DNA from: a bacterium UBA2219
GTDB taxonomy: Bacteria; Desulfobacterota; Deferrimicrobia; Deferrimicrobiales; Deferrimicrobiaceae
Assembly (NCBI GenBank): GCA_002327765.1
Contig: DCUH01000054.1
Span: 343-28,102 of the forward strand
Direction: 5' to 3'
DNA length: 27,760 bases
The position numbers and the translations under genes were made by a program. Shown here in pieces: positions 15,049 to 22,656 of this stretch; within the stretch, counting starts at the first letter, position 1, and each line of letters opens with the position of its first letter. The notes beneath the pieces are model-generated. The model saw only the letters and a list, made by a program, of their open reading frames with translations. It did no database searches and was not told where the DNA came from.

Positions 15049-16848
15049 TCAGAAGTAATACCAGATGCCGCGGTACTCCGAAACGTCCTCCCCGATCGCC
15101 TCGAGCCGGTGCAGGTAGTCGAGGATGGGCACGTCGCGGGCGACGTAGGTCCGCTGCGCGCCGATCTTCTTCTCCCAGGGGTGGAACTCGTAAAGACGCG
15201 CGCCGTCGGGGGTTATGCAGATCATGTCGCGGTGCTGCCAGGCGTTCAGCGGGTTCTTCCCCAGCCCCGGAACGTTGAACACCGGCTCGTCGGACCGGGC
15301 GAGACCCGGCAGCAGCCGCGCCTCCTCCTTCTGCTCCTGGACCAGGCGGGCGATCGGAACGCGGTAGGAAGCCGTCTCCTCCTTCCCCTTCGGGTTGAAG
15401 GTGTAGTACGGGTCGATGCCGCACCGCCGGAGAAGGCGCCGCAGCGCCGCCGCCTCGAACCGCCGGGATACGTAGAAGGTGAACACGAGCTGGTTGTATA
15501 CGGGGATCCCCCGGCGCCGCAGGCGATCGACGGCGGCCGCGAGGTCGGGGGTCACCTCGTACGGGTGCTGCACGTGCGTCACGAGGCAGACCTCGCGCCT
15601 TCCGGGCTCCCGATAGGATCCCAGGAGACGCGCCAGGGCCGGCGTGATCCGCATGGGAAGCGTCACCGGGGTGCGGGAGCCGATGCGGATCCGCTCCACG
15701 TGCGGTATGGCCGCGAGACGGTCCAGCACCGCCTTCAGCCGGTCGTTGGACAGGACCAGCGGGTCCCCGCCGGTGACGAGCACCTCGTGGATCGCCGGGT
15801 GGTCCGCCAGCCACTCGATGGCGCGTGACAGCGCGTCCGGCGCGGCCGCGGCCCCCTCGGCCATGACCTCGTCGATTTCCCAGTTCCTCTGGCAGTACAC
15901 GCAGATCTGGGGGCACGCGTTGTACGGCTTCAGGATCGCGATCCCCGCGTACCGGCGCGTCACCAGGTCGATAGGAGAGGTGTCGGCCTCCTGCATGAAG
16001 TCGTGCTCCCCGCGCGCCGCGGCGCAGCAGAGCGCGTCGAGGTAGTCCGCGGGGGGGATCACCTGGGCCCGGACCGCCCGGTCCCGGCTTCCGCCCGGCT
16101 CTTCGTCGAACAGGGAGGCGTAGTACGGCGTCACCCCGAAGGGGATCCGGTTCTCCGCCGCGCGGTCGATGCAGGCACGCTCATCGTCGGACAGGCGCGC
16201 GAGGCGCCCTACCTGCCCCGACGTCACCGCCACGTTCCGCACGTGCCAGCGCCAGTCGGACCATTCCCGGGAGGTCGCGCCGAGGGCCTCCAGGATCCGG
16301 GTTTCCCGGCGGCCGCGGCGCTCCACCGCCGCGGGTCCGAGCCCGTCTTCGTACCGGGCGATCCGGCCGGAAACCTCCGTCCCGAGGCGGTCGAGCTCGC
16401 CGGACCGGTGAAGGGCCGCTTCCCGCCCGCTCAGGCCGGCGGGGACCTCCAGGGAATCGCCCTCGTGCAGCCGCACCCGTCCTTCCAATCCCCGGACCAG
16501 GTGGCAGACCTCGGCCCAGAACGCCGGCGAAAGGTCGTCCCTCGGGACGCCGCGCGCCGCCTCCACGAGCGCCCGGAGGGTTTCGTGTCCGGTGATCCGC
16601 TCGCTGCGCGGGTGCAGGAGGCCTCTCCACGCCCTGGCGCAGTCGCGGACCACGACGAGGTCGAGGTCGTGCATCCCCTTGTCCTCGGCGTAGGTCTCGA
16701 AGTGGATCCGGTTCACCCGGTCCAGCACCGCCTTCCGCGTGACGTCCATGGGGACATCGCGAACCAGGTCCGCAAGCCAGTCCGCGGCCTCCGCGAGAAA
16801 ACTTTCCCGGGTCCAGGGCCCGGCGTCGTTCGTCGGTCGGTCGTTCAT
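15049..16848 (-). CDS. KamA-family radical SAM / PLP aminomutase with N-terminal extension
   Basis: A 599-residue protein. The radical SAM cluster motif is CPQICVYC, with Cys312, Cys316 and Cys319. GGDPL near 360 is the usual SAM-contact region. The PLP lysine is Lys531 in NVPGLGKN. The catalytic part starts near residue 195 (EWSDWRWHVRN), the usual start of lysine 2,3-aminomutase (about 416 residues). About 190 extra residues therefore precede it, with a helical pattern and no recognised family. The segment YYTFNPKGKEE replaces the YxCDL region that holds a lysine-binding Asp in true lysine 2,3-aminomutase, so another substrate (glutamate-like, or other) is likely. The start has GGGGGAATCC. 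The DUF481 gene ends only 24 bases upstream, so the two are probably one transcript. Confidence 0.88.
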   Translation of the reverse strand: MNDRPTNDAGPWTRESFLAEAADWLADLVRDVPMDVTRKAVLDRVNRIHFETYAEDKGMHDLDLVVVRDCARAWRGLLHPRSERITGHETLRALVEAARGVPRDDLSPAFWAEVCHLVRGLEGRVRLHEGDSLEVPAGLSGREAALHRSGELDRLGTEVSGRIARYEDGLGPAAVERRGRRETRILEALGATSREWSDWRWHVRNVAVTSGQVGRLARLSDDERACIDRAAENRIPFGVTPYYASLFDEEPGGSRDRAVRAQVIPPADYLDALCCAAARGEHDFMQEADTSPIDLVTRRYAGIAILKPYNACPQICVYCQRNWEIDEVMAEGAAAAPDALSRAIEWLADHPAIHEVLVTGGDPLVLSNDRLKAVLDRLAAIPHVERIRIGSRTPVTLPMRITPALARLLGSYREPGRREVCLVTHVQHPYEVTPDLAAAVDRLRRRGIPVYNQLVFTFYVSRRFEAAALRRLLRRCGIDPYYTFNPKGKEETASYRVPIARLVQEQKEEARLLPGLARSDEPVFNVPGLGKNPLNAWQHRDMICITPDGARLYEFHPWEKKIGAQRTYVARDVPILDYLHRLEAIGEDVSEYRGIWYYF

Positions 16849-16872
16849 GGATTCCCCCGTTGCGCGGATCGC

Positions 16873-17613
16873 TCAGAAATTCGCCACGAGGGCGACGGAC
16901 GTCATGGAATCGGCGCGCTCGAGCCCCGCCGGGACGGGCTTGTGGTCGTATCGGACAGTGTATCCCGCCTTCAGGGAAAAGACGTCCGTCAGGGCGGCGA
17001 CGAGCGCGGTCTCGGAATTCAGCTTGTAATGGGCGGAGTCCGAGAAATCGTACAGAAACTCGAGCGAATGGAGGAACCGGCTCTTCTCCGAGAACGCGTA
17101 CTCGTATTTCGCGAAGGCGCGCCCCGTGAGGAAATCGCTGTCGGATCCGTCCACGTACTCCTCCCGGGTGTAATTCAGCCCGACCTCGCCCGCCAGGAAA
17201 TGCTTCGGCCCTCCCAGGAACTTGCGGCCCACCCCGCCCCCGCCGTAGTAGCGGTGGTCGATCCCCGCGAACCGGTCATTGTTCCAGCCGCCGAGGGCGT
17301 AGGTGTACGTTCTTTCCGTGCACAGCCGATCGAATCGAAGCTCGGTCGAGTAGCTCTCCGCCGTCGTCCGCCCGTCGTCCTCGCTGTACAGCGCTCCGAG
17401 CTTCCAGGACCCGGTCGTCCTTGGCGTGAACTTGTACTCCAGGAGGCTCTTGCCGGCCAGGCTCGTCGTCCGTGTGTTCCCCGTCGTGCGGACGTAGGAA
17501 AGCTCCGCCTGCCCCTTCCAGGGCTTCTCCTCTTTCGAGGGCTCCCCGGCCCCGGCCGCGGCGGTCGTTGCCAGAAGAAGGCACATCGACAGCAATACCA
17601 TCCGGATTTTCAT
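16873..17613 (-). CDS. DUF481-family outer-membrane beta-barrel protein
   Basis: A 246-residue exported protein. A Sec signal (MKIRMVLLSMCLLLATTAAAGAG) leads to repeated amphipathic beta-strands ending in Phe (VALVANF), the usual outer-membrane protein signature. The pattern AELSYVRTTGNTRTTSLAGKS, then AGYTVRYDHKPVPAGLERADSMTSVALV, is typical of DUF481 / YdiY salt-induced proteins. The role is unknown, perhaps a pore or a stress-response barrel. The start at 17613 follows GGAGGGGGGTGG; the frame is open 46 codons further upstream, but that part reads as noise. It leads the KamA-type gene by 24 bases and is preceded by a 257-base region with a likely promoter and a 20-bp palindrome. Confidence 0.9.
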   Translation of the reverse strand: MKIRMVLLSMCLLLATTAAAGAGEPSKEEKPWKGQAELSYVRTTGNTRTTSLAGKSLLEYKFTPRTTGSWKLGALYSEDDGRTTAESYSTELRFDRLCTERTYTYALGGWNNDRFAGIDHRYYGGGGVGRKFLGGPKHFLAGEVGLNYTREEYVDGSDSDFLTGRAFAKYEYAFSEKSRFLHSLEFLYDFSDSAHYKLNSETALVAALTDVFSLKAGYTVRYDHKPVPAGLERADSMTSVALVANF

Positions 17614-17713
17614 CGTCGTCCACCCCCCTCCCCCTCCTCTTCGGAATAAAAGAAGGGAAACGAATTCCCCCCGTGGGAACTTCTTTCGATCGGCGGCTGG
17701 AATTTTCGCGACG

Positions 17714-17733
17714 CGCTTCCGTCGACGGAAGCG
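17714..17733. promoter_or_regulatory. Perfect 20-bp palindrome upstream of the DUF481 gene
   Basis: CGCTTCCGTCGACGGAAGCG is perfectly self-complementary. It lies downstream of a plausible minus-strand promoter (17755-17783) and about 100 bases before the DUF481 start. It could be an operator for a dimeric regulator or a hairpin in the leader mRNA. Confidence 0.5.
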
Positions 17734-17754
17734 TCCGATGAACGTCAGCATTTA

Positions 17755-17783
17755 TTTTTATTGGCATGAAAAACGGATTGCAA
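17755..17783 (-). promoter_or_regulatory. Candidate sigma-70 promoter for the DUF481 gene
   Basis: On the minus strand TTGCAA (17783-17778), 17 bases, then TAAAAA (17760-17755). Each box matches consensus at four of six positions and the spacing is ideal. Surrounding AT-richness supports a promoter, but the boxes are not strong. Confidence 0.35.
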
Positions 17784-17870
17784 GAGAAAACGCCCGCGTT
17801 GACCGCTTTCCCGCCGCCCTCTGCACGAGTGATAATATATTTTCATAGCGGCACACGAAAGGAGACCGAG

Positions 17871-18104
17871 ATGGCCCTTCGGAAAACGATCCGCAAGAAG
17901 ATCGAAAGCGTGGAGAAGCAGCTTTCCCGGCAGGTCCGTTCCCTCGAAAAGGACGTGAACCGCCTGACGAAGAAGCTCGAGAAGAAGGAGGTCGAGGTCC
18001 GGAAGCTGAAGGACAAGCTGACGGCCGACCTGGTGAAGAAGGTCAAAAAGAACGTGAAGAAGGCGAAGAAGGCGGTCCGGAAGCGCCTGCCGGCGCTCGC
18101 CTGA
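17871..18104 (+). CDS. Small Lys-rich coiled-coil protein, 77 residues
   Basis: The whole protein is a predicted coiled coil. Residues 1-52 show heptads with Leu and Val in the a/d positions (KIESVEKQLSRQVRSLEKD), and residues 50-77 form a strongly basic tail (LVKKVKKNVKKAKKAVRKR). It has no Cys, Trp or signal. The family is not recognised. The basic tail resembles histone H1-like or nucleoid proteins only in composition, and DNA or RNA binding is a guess. The start has GAAAGGAGACCGAG, and an AT-rich TGATAATAT -10-like element lies about 40 bases upstream (17830-17838). Monocistronic; its stop is 18 bases from the convergent BaeRF3 gene. Confidence 0.8.
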   Translation: MALRKTIRKKIESVEKQLSRQVRSLEKDVNRLTKKLEKKEVEVRKLKDKLTADLVKKVKKNVKKAKKAVRKRLPALA

Positions 18105-18122
18105 CGGGGCGCCCCCCGCGTT

Positions 18123-19268
18123 CTAGAAGCGGTACGTCGCCGCGACGCCCGAGGCGGTGGGCATCCTCTCCGACGGGACGACGACGACCTTCCCTTTCAG
18201 CCGGAAGACGATGACGGACAGGTCGTCGAGAAGATCGCCGATCTCGGGGTGGGAGAGGTCGCCCGTCTCGATGCGGCCCGTCGCGGGGTCGATCTTCCCG
18301 GGAACCTCCCGGTCGGCCTCCACCAGCAGCGTCTCGACGCGCCCGGCGACCGCCGCGCGTGCCACCTGTTCGAGGTCGTCCGAGCCCGCCTGCCGGGAAG
18401 CGGCGGCCCGGAAGGCGTCGACCAGCCCGGCCAGCCGATCCAGGTAGATCGGTTCCAGCTTCCGCCACGCCAGCTCGCGCAACTCGTCCGCCCCCATCGC
18501 TTCCGGGTTCACCTGGAGGCCGTCGGCCATGAGGAAGGGATTGTGGCTCGCCTTGCGGAAAGGCGCGTGGCATTCCGCCGGGGCCGCCAGCATCAGCGGC
18601 AGCCCCGACGGGCGCGAGTGGCGCTCAAGGATCGCCCGGTCGACGACCCGGAAGAACCGCTCCGTGTCGATGTCGATCTCGTCCTTCCTCGTGCCGTGCC
18701 CGTGGAACATCGGCCGCCCGCCGGCGCCCTCCCCGTGAGAGGAGACCGTGAGGTGCGGCTCGGTCAGCTCCCCGCCCAGGGCCTCCTCGATCGTCGAAGG
18801 CACGCCCGCCAGGTCGACCCGGTCCAGCGCGTACCGGTTCCCTTCGTACAGCTTCGCCTCCCGCCGGTTCAGGCAAAGGAGCTGGAAGCGATCGGCCGAC
18901 TGGTACACGCGCAGGAGCGGCTTCACGTGGAAGCCGTCCGCCACGACAAGCAGCTCCTTCACCGGGCGCTGCAGGTCGAAGACATGGAACATCTCGCCGG
19001 AGCCGAGGATCGCCAGCCCGTCGGTCCGGTAGTTCCAGAAATGCGTGTCGCGCGCGAGGGCATGGAACTTCTCCGTGAGCGCGCGGACTTCCCGTTTCGG
19101 ATACTTCTCGCGCAGGGACGTCTCCATCTCCCGCAGCAGGTTGCGGTACCGGATCGGGTCCTGCTGGCAGTCGGGGCGGTGCCGGTGAGTCGGCTGGTAG
19201 AGGGAAACGCACGGCGGCTCATGGTCGGCCAGCAGGCGGGTGAGGTAATCGATGTCGAACTGCTTCAT
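18123..19268 (-). CDS. BaeRF3-family protein (bacterial eRF1-like)
   Basis: A 381-residue cytoplasmic protein. The start MKQFDIDYLTRLLADHEPPCVSLYQPTHR and the end LLDDLSVIVFRLKGKVVVVPSERMPTASGVAATYRF match the BaeRF family (bacterial archaeo-eukaryotic release factor-like) as I know it. The middle HGHGTRKDEIDIDTERFFRVVDRAI is typical of the BaeRF3 subgroup. BaeRF proteins resemble eRF1/Pelota and are suspected to act on stalled or idle ribosomes; there is no direct proof for this subgroup. ATG 19268 has GGAGGGATTCGCC, which sits on the stop region of the EcsC gene 13 bases upstream. The two should be one transcript. It is convergent with the coiled-coil gene. Confidence 0.9.
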   Translation of the reverse strand: MKQFDIDYLTRLLADHEPPCVSLYQPTHRHRPDCQQDPIRYRNLLREMETSLREKYPKREVRALTEKFHALARDTHFWNYRTDGLAILGSGEMFHVFDLQRPVKELLVVADGFHVKPLLRVYQSADRFQLLCLNRREAKLYEGNRYALDRVDLAGVPSTIEEALGGELTEPHLTVSSHGEGAGGRPMFHGHGTRKDEIDIDTERFFRVVDRAILERHSRPSGLPLMLAAPAECHAPFRKASHNPFLMADGLQVNPEAMGADELRELAWRKLEPIYLDRLAGLVDAFRAAASRQAGSDDLEQVARAAVAGRVETLLVEADREVPGKIDPATGRIETGDLSHPEIGDLLDDLSVIVFRLKGKVVVVPSERMPTASGVAATYRF

Positions 19269-19281
19269 GGCGAATCCCTCC

Positions 19282-20082
19282 TCATATTTCGATCCCGTAG
19301 TACGCCGCCCTCACCGTTTCCGGGCCGTGCGCCTTCTCCAGCCTCTTCACGATGAAGTGGCCCTTCGCCATCTTCTGGAAATGGTCGATGAACAGGTAAT
19401 TGACCAGCGCGCCGCCGGCGGAGCCGACCACCGGGATCGCTTTCGCCGCCACCTCCTCGCTGACGACGACGCTGAACCGCGAGGCGATCGCCGTGATCAG
19501 CCGGACGACGGGGGGCGCCCCCTTCTCGACCAGCCCCCGTTTCGCGAGAAACGCCGCCGCGTCCGAAACGGCCTGCCCGAGCGCCGAACGGATCGCCCAG
19601 TAGCCGAATTCCCCCGCGTTGTCGCCTTCCTTTTTCCCACCGAGCGCCAGCACCTCGAGGCAGGACAGCCGGGTGCCCAGCAGCGCGAGGTCGTGCCCCT
19701 CGCCCCTGGCGATCTCCGCCACGGAGCGCAGGATCAGGCACGTGGAGATCGGCAACTCGACAAGAAGGGCCGGGAGCCCGATCGCTCCCCCCGCGGCCCC
19801 AGACGCCGTGACCATCAGCTTGTGGAACCAGTCCTTCGAATCCGGCCCCCCCTTGGCGGTCGTGGTCCGGATCGCCAGCTCCAGCCCTTTCAACAGGGCG
19901 GCGTTGCTGGCCTGCCCGACGGCCTCCTGCCAGCCGGACGGCAGCATCCTGAACCCTTTTTCGACCGGGGCGCCGATCAGGTCCGCGAGCCGCGCCGCGA
20001 CGCTCGGATATTCCAGGAGGGTCTTGGCGAATCGCAGTTCGCCGATCCCGTTTTCGGTCGGCTCGCTCACGGAATTCCTCAC
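19282..20082 (-). CDS. EcsC-family protein
   Basis: A 266-residue EcsC-domain protein. Diagnostic parts are IGLPALLVELPISTCLILRSVAEIARGEG in the middle and AIPVVGSAGGALVNYLFIDHFQKMAKGHFIVKRLE near the end. EcsC was first named in the Bacillus ecs locus, and its biochemical function is unknown. Hydrophobic Gly/Ala-rich helices suggest membrane association. GTG 20082 overlaps the hemerythrin stop (GTGA); a second GTG at 20070 has a better ribosome site (TGAGGAATTCC), so the true start may be four codons later. Translation is coupled to the hemerythrin gene on one side and nearly touches BaeRF3 on the other. Confidence 0.9.
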   Translation of the reverse strand: MRNSVSEPTENGIGELRFAKTLLEYPSVAARLADLIGAPVEKGFRMLPSGWQEAVGQASNAALLKGLELAIRTTTAKGGPDSKDWFHKLMVTASGAAGGAIGLPALLVELPISTCLILRSVAEIARGEGHDLALLGTRLSCLEVLALGGKKEGDNAGEFGYWAIRSALGQAVSDAAAFLAKRGLVEKGAPPVVRLITAIASRFSVVVSEEVAAKAIPVVGSAGGALVNYLFIDHFQKMAKGHFIVKRLEKAHGPETVRAAYYGIEI

Positions 20083-20612
20083 CCCCCCAGCGCCTTGACC
20101 ACGGCACCGTACTTCTCGTGGATCATTTCCCGGTCGAACTCCCGGAAACTTTCCAGCATCGCCCGGTCTTCCCCTTCCGTGAAATAGCTCCTGGCCGCCG
20201 GGAAAAAGACCTTGTCCTCCTTCTCGATGTGCACAGGGTAGAACTCGACCAGGGTGGTGAGCTTCTCCGCGATGTCGGCCAGCGCCCCGTAATCGCCGTT
20301 GCGGTAGCGCGTGTTGGCGTCGACCAGAGCTTTCGTCGTGGCCCGCCCGAATACGTGGTCCTCGGCCAGGTCGTTCATCATGCGCCGGTCTTTGGGCGAG
20401 AGCTCCTTCTTCTCCAGGGCGCGGAAGAGGATGTCCTCTTCCTTTCCGTGGTGCGTCCGGTCTGCGTACACCCGGATGAAATCGACCGCCGCGTCGACGA
20501 GCAGGGGATCGACCTTGCCGGTGGACCGGATCCGCCGAAGCGCGTCCTTCAATACCGCGATCATCCGTTCGATCAGGCGATGTTCGATCATTAGCGGTGC
20601 GCGTGCCTGCAT
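20079..20612 (-). CDS. Hemerythrin-like HHE diiron protein
   Basis: A 177-residue four-helix protein. Candidate iron ligands fit the HHE cation-binding pattern: His11, His55 with Glu59 (HGKEE), His86 (EDH) and His128 with Glu132 (HIEKE). Such proteins bind O2, NO or iron, or sense redox state. There is no signal peptide, so it acts in the cytoplasm. ATG 20612 has CAGGAGGGACAC. The stop overlaps the EcsC start by four bases. The META lipoprotein gene ends 99 bases upstream on the same strand and may or may not share the transcript. Ligand set is complete by eye, so diiron binding is likely; the exact task is open. Confidence 0.9.
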   Translation of the reverse strand: MQARAPLMIEHRLIERMIAVLKDALRRIRSTGKVDPLLVDAAVDFIRVYADRTHHGKEEDILFRALEKKELSPKDRRMMNDLAEDHVFGRATTKALVDANTRYRNGDYGALADIAEKLTTLVEFYPVHIEKEDKVFFPAARSYFTEGEDRAMLESFREFDREMIHEKYGAVVKALGG

Positions 20613-20711
20613 GTGTCCCTCCTGTCCCCGGTTTTCATCCCCGCCGGGCAGGCGATGATGGCGGCGTTCACGGGCTGCACCCGGGTACTCTCCTATCGAG
20701 CTTTATTTCCG

Positions 20712-21545
20712 TCAAAAACACACCGCCTCGAAGCGGGCTATCGGCCGTCCCGCGCCGTCGAAGAGCTCGAGCGCGTCTCCCCGGACACGCCACCTCCGCG
20801 CCGCGTCGAGCGTTTCCTTGAGGTTTCTTTCAAGCGCGTCCAGCGGGGGCGGGCAGGCCATCAGGGTGGTGGCGCCCGGAGCGAACCGGATCGTTTCCCC
20901 GTCGACGGAGCAGCCGCCGGAAAGCTGGTTGCAGCCGGCGGTCGCGGAATAGCGTTTCCGCCCGCCTTCCTCCCTCAGCAGAAGCCGCGGCTCGCGCCGC
21001 CCTTCGGCCGGGGCCACCGCGTCCTCCCCGAGCCGGACGAGGCGCCAGTAGGTATTGAGGAGCGAGGCGTCCGGAACGGGACCCCCGGTTTTTCCGCCGG
21101 GCTGCGGCTCGGCGGCCGCACCGCCGGATACGCGGCGCAGCAGCAGATCCACCTTTCCGGAATGCCCCCGGGGCAGCACGGGGTGCAGCGTGTCCGTCGT
21201 GAACCAGAGCTTCCCGCCGACGGAGATCCGTCCGCGGACGGAGTAGGAGTTCCGCTCCAGGATGCGCGACGGCTCATAGGGGATTTCGAAATGGATCGGC
21301 ACCTGGCCCGCCGGCTCCACGCGGGAGCGGCCAATAATTTCCGCGGGGGCGCCGGCCTTCGAGACCTCCTCGAGCGTCGCCTCGAACACGGCGTTCGGCG
21401 GCAGGGCGATCCGTTCGCGGTATCCGGCCGTGCCCTCGATCACCGCGCGTTCGGCGGACCCCGTCGCCGGTTTCGGCGGCGCGCCCGCGCAGGCCGAGGA
21501 CAGCAAAGCGGGGGAAAGAAGCAGGAGGAAAAAATATCCGTTCAC
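20712..21545 (-). CDS. Lipoprotein with YbaY/YscW-like and META domains
   Basis: A 277-residue envelope lipoprotein. The start is GTG 21545 (after GGGGGACCCT), giving VNGYFFLLLLSPALLSSAC with a slightly imperfect lipobox at Cys19. An upstream ATG at 21581 is unlikely because the -10 TATACT overlaps it. A YbaY/YscW-like beta-sandwich (about residues 30-125, ALPPNAVFEATLEEV... GRISVGGKLWFTTD) comes first. After a Gly/Pro linker, a META domain follows (about 165-277, LLNTYWRLVRLGED, then TAGCNQLSGGCSVDGETIRF and a TTLMACP motif). META proteins are HslJ-like envelope stress factors of unclear function. No partner is evident; the hemerythrin gene follows after 99 bases. Confidence 0.85.
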   Translation of the reverse strand: MNGYFFLLLLSPALLSSACAGAPPKPATGSAERAVIEGTAGYRERIALPPNAVFEATLEEVSKAGAPAEIIGRSRVEPAGQVPIHFEIPYEPSRILERNSYSVRGRISVGGKLWFTTDTLHPVLPRGHSGKVDLLLRRVSGGAAAEPQPGGKTGGPVPDASLLNTYWRLVRLGEDAVAPAEGRREPRLLLREEGGRKRYSATAGCNQLSGGCSVDGETIRFAPGATTLMACPPPLDALERNLKETLDAARRWRVRGDALELFDGAGRPIARFEAVCF

Positions 21546-21572
21546 AGGGTCCCCCGGACGGGCTTTTCCCAC

Positions 21573-21578
21573 AGTATA
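21573..21578 (-). promoter_or_regulatory. -10 element TATACT for the META lipoprotein gene
   Basis: Minus-strand TATACTGTG, 27 bases before the GTG start, gives a short ordinary leader. The same nine bases occur on the plus strand at 21652-21660, so the divergent pair shares an identical -10 region in opposite orientation. No clear -35 is seen. Confidence 0.45.
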
Positions 21579-21651
21579 CATGGGGAACCCCCGATCGCGG
21601 CCTTCGGACCGGGAGCGTCCCGCCCGGCTGTGATGGGAAGAAAAAATTCCC

Positions 21652-21657
21652 TATACT
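21652..21657 (+). promoter_or_regulatory. -10 element TATACT directly before panE
   Basis: TATACT ends six bases before ATG 21664, the same geometry as at 396-401. The 17 bases upstream (GGGAAGAAAAAATTCCC) are A-rich and flanked by GGGAA/TTCCC. Transcription would begin at the start codon, so panE may be leaderless. Confidence 0.4.
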
Positions 21658-21663
21658 GTGCCC

Positions 21664-22656
21664 ATGACCGCTTCGGATCGCTTCATCGTCTTCGGTGCCG
21701 GCGCCATCGGCAGCGTCTTCGGCGGGATGCTCGCCGAAGGCGGACACCGTGTGGACCTCGTGGGCCGGCCGGACCACATGGAGGCGATCCGTCGGAAGGG
21801 GCTTTCCATCGAGGGGCTCCTCGGCGACCATCTGGCGCGTCCTGCCGGAGCGCATACCTCCCTGGCGGAACTTCCGCCCGACCCGCCGCCCCGGGCGGTG
21901 CTCGTCTGCGTCAAATCCAACGCCACCGCCGCCGCGGTCGACGAGCTGGCCGCATCCGGCCTAGTCCGGGAAGGCACGCTGGTCGTCTCCCTGCAGAACG
22001 GGCTCGGCAACCTGGAGAAGATCCGCGGGGCGTTCGGCCCGGACGCGGCGGTCGGGGGGAGGGTCATCTTCGGTGCCGAGGCGAGGGAGCCGGGAAGGGT
22101 GTTCGTCTCGGTCTGGGCGGACGACGTGCTCCTCGGCGGCCCCTCCTCCGAAAGGGGGGTCGCAGACGCGACCGCTATGGCCGGGGAATTCACCCGGTGC
22201 GGCATCCGGACCCGCTTCACCCGGGACATTGCTGCGGCGCTGTGGGGCAAGGTGCTCTACAACGTGGGGCTGAATCCCCTCTCCTGCCTCCTCGACGTCC
22301 CGTACGGAAAGCTCGAGGAGGAGAAAAGCGCGAAGGCGCTGCTCGAAGACGCGATCCGGGAAGCGTACCGGGTTGCCGCCCGCGAGGCGGACCTCGGGTT
22401 CCCCGACGAGGACGCCTACCTGGCCCTGTTCTTCAGCAGGCTCCTCCCGTCGACGCGCTCCCACCACAGCTCCATGCTCCAGGACATGGAGAGAGGGCGG
22501 GAGACGGAGATCGAGGCGATCACGGGAGAGGTGATCCGCAGGGGCCGGAAGCACGGCATCCCGACCCCCGTCAACGACGTGCTCTACGGCCTCGTGAAGG
22601 CCCGGTCTGGAATGCGGCGTCAGGCCGCGTCCACGCGGAAGCCCGGGCGGGCGTAG
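21664..22656 (+). CDS. panE: 2-dehydropantoate 2-reductase (ketopantoate reductase)
   Basis: A 330-residue NADPH-dependent reductase of pantothenate (coenzyme A) synthesis. The Rossmann GAGAIG is at 11-16. Lys84 (VCVKSN) and Asn112 (QNGLGN) are typical. Catalytic Lys196 lies in WGKVLYNVGLNPLSCL, with Asn200 nearby. Such enzymes turn ketopantoate into pantoate. GTG 21658 would add two residues, but the ATG at 21664 fits the alignment and the promoter position better; no Shine-Dalgarno is visible for either, in line with a leaderless transcript. The 3' end overlaps the convergent CFA-type gene by 37 bases. The C-terminal 15 residues after the family core (RRQAASTRKPGRA) look like read-through tail. 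Confidence 0.9.
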   Translation: MTASDRFIVFGAGAIGSVFGGMLAEGGHRVDLVGRPDHMEAIRRKGLSIEGLLGDHLARPAGAHTSLAELPPDPPPRAVLVCVKSNATAAAVDELAASGLVREGTLVVSLQNGLGNLEKIRGAFGPDAAVGGRVIFGAEAREPGRVFVSVWADDVLLGGPSSERGVADATAMAGEFTRCGIRTRFTRDIAAALWGKVLYNVGLNPLSCLLDVPYGKLEEEKSAKALLEDAIREAYRVAAREADLGFPDEDAYLALFFSRLLPSTRSHHSSMLQDMERGRETEIEAITGEVIRRGRKHGIPTPVNDVLYGLVKARSGMRRQAASTRKPGRA

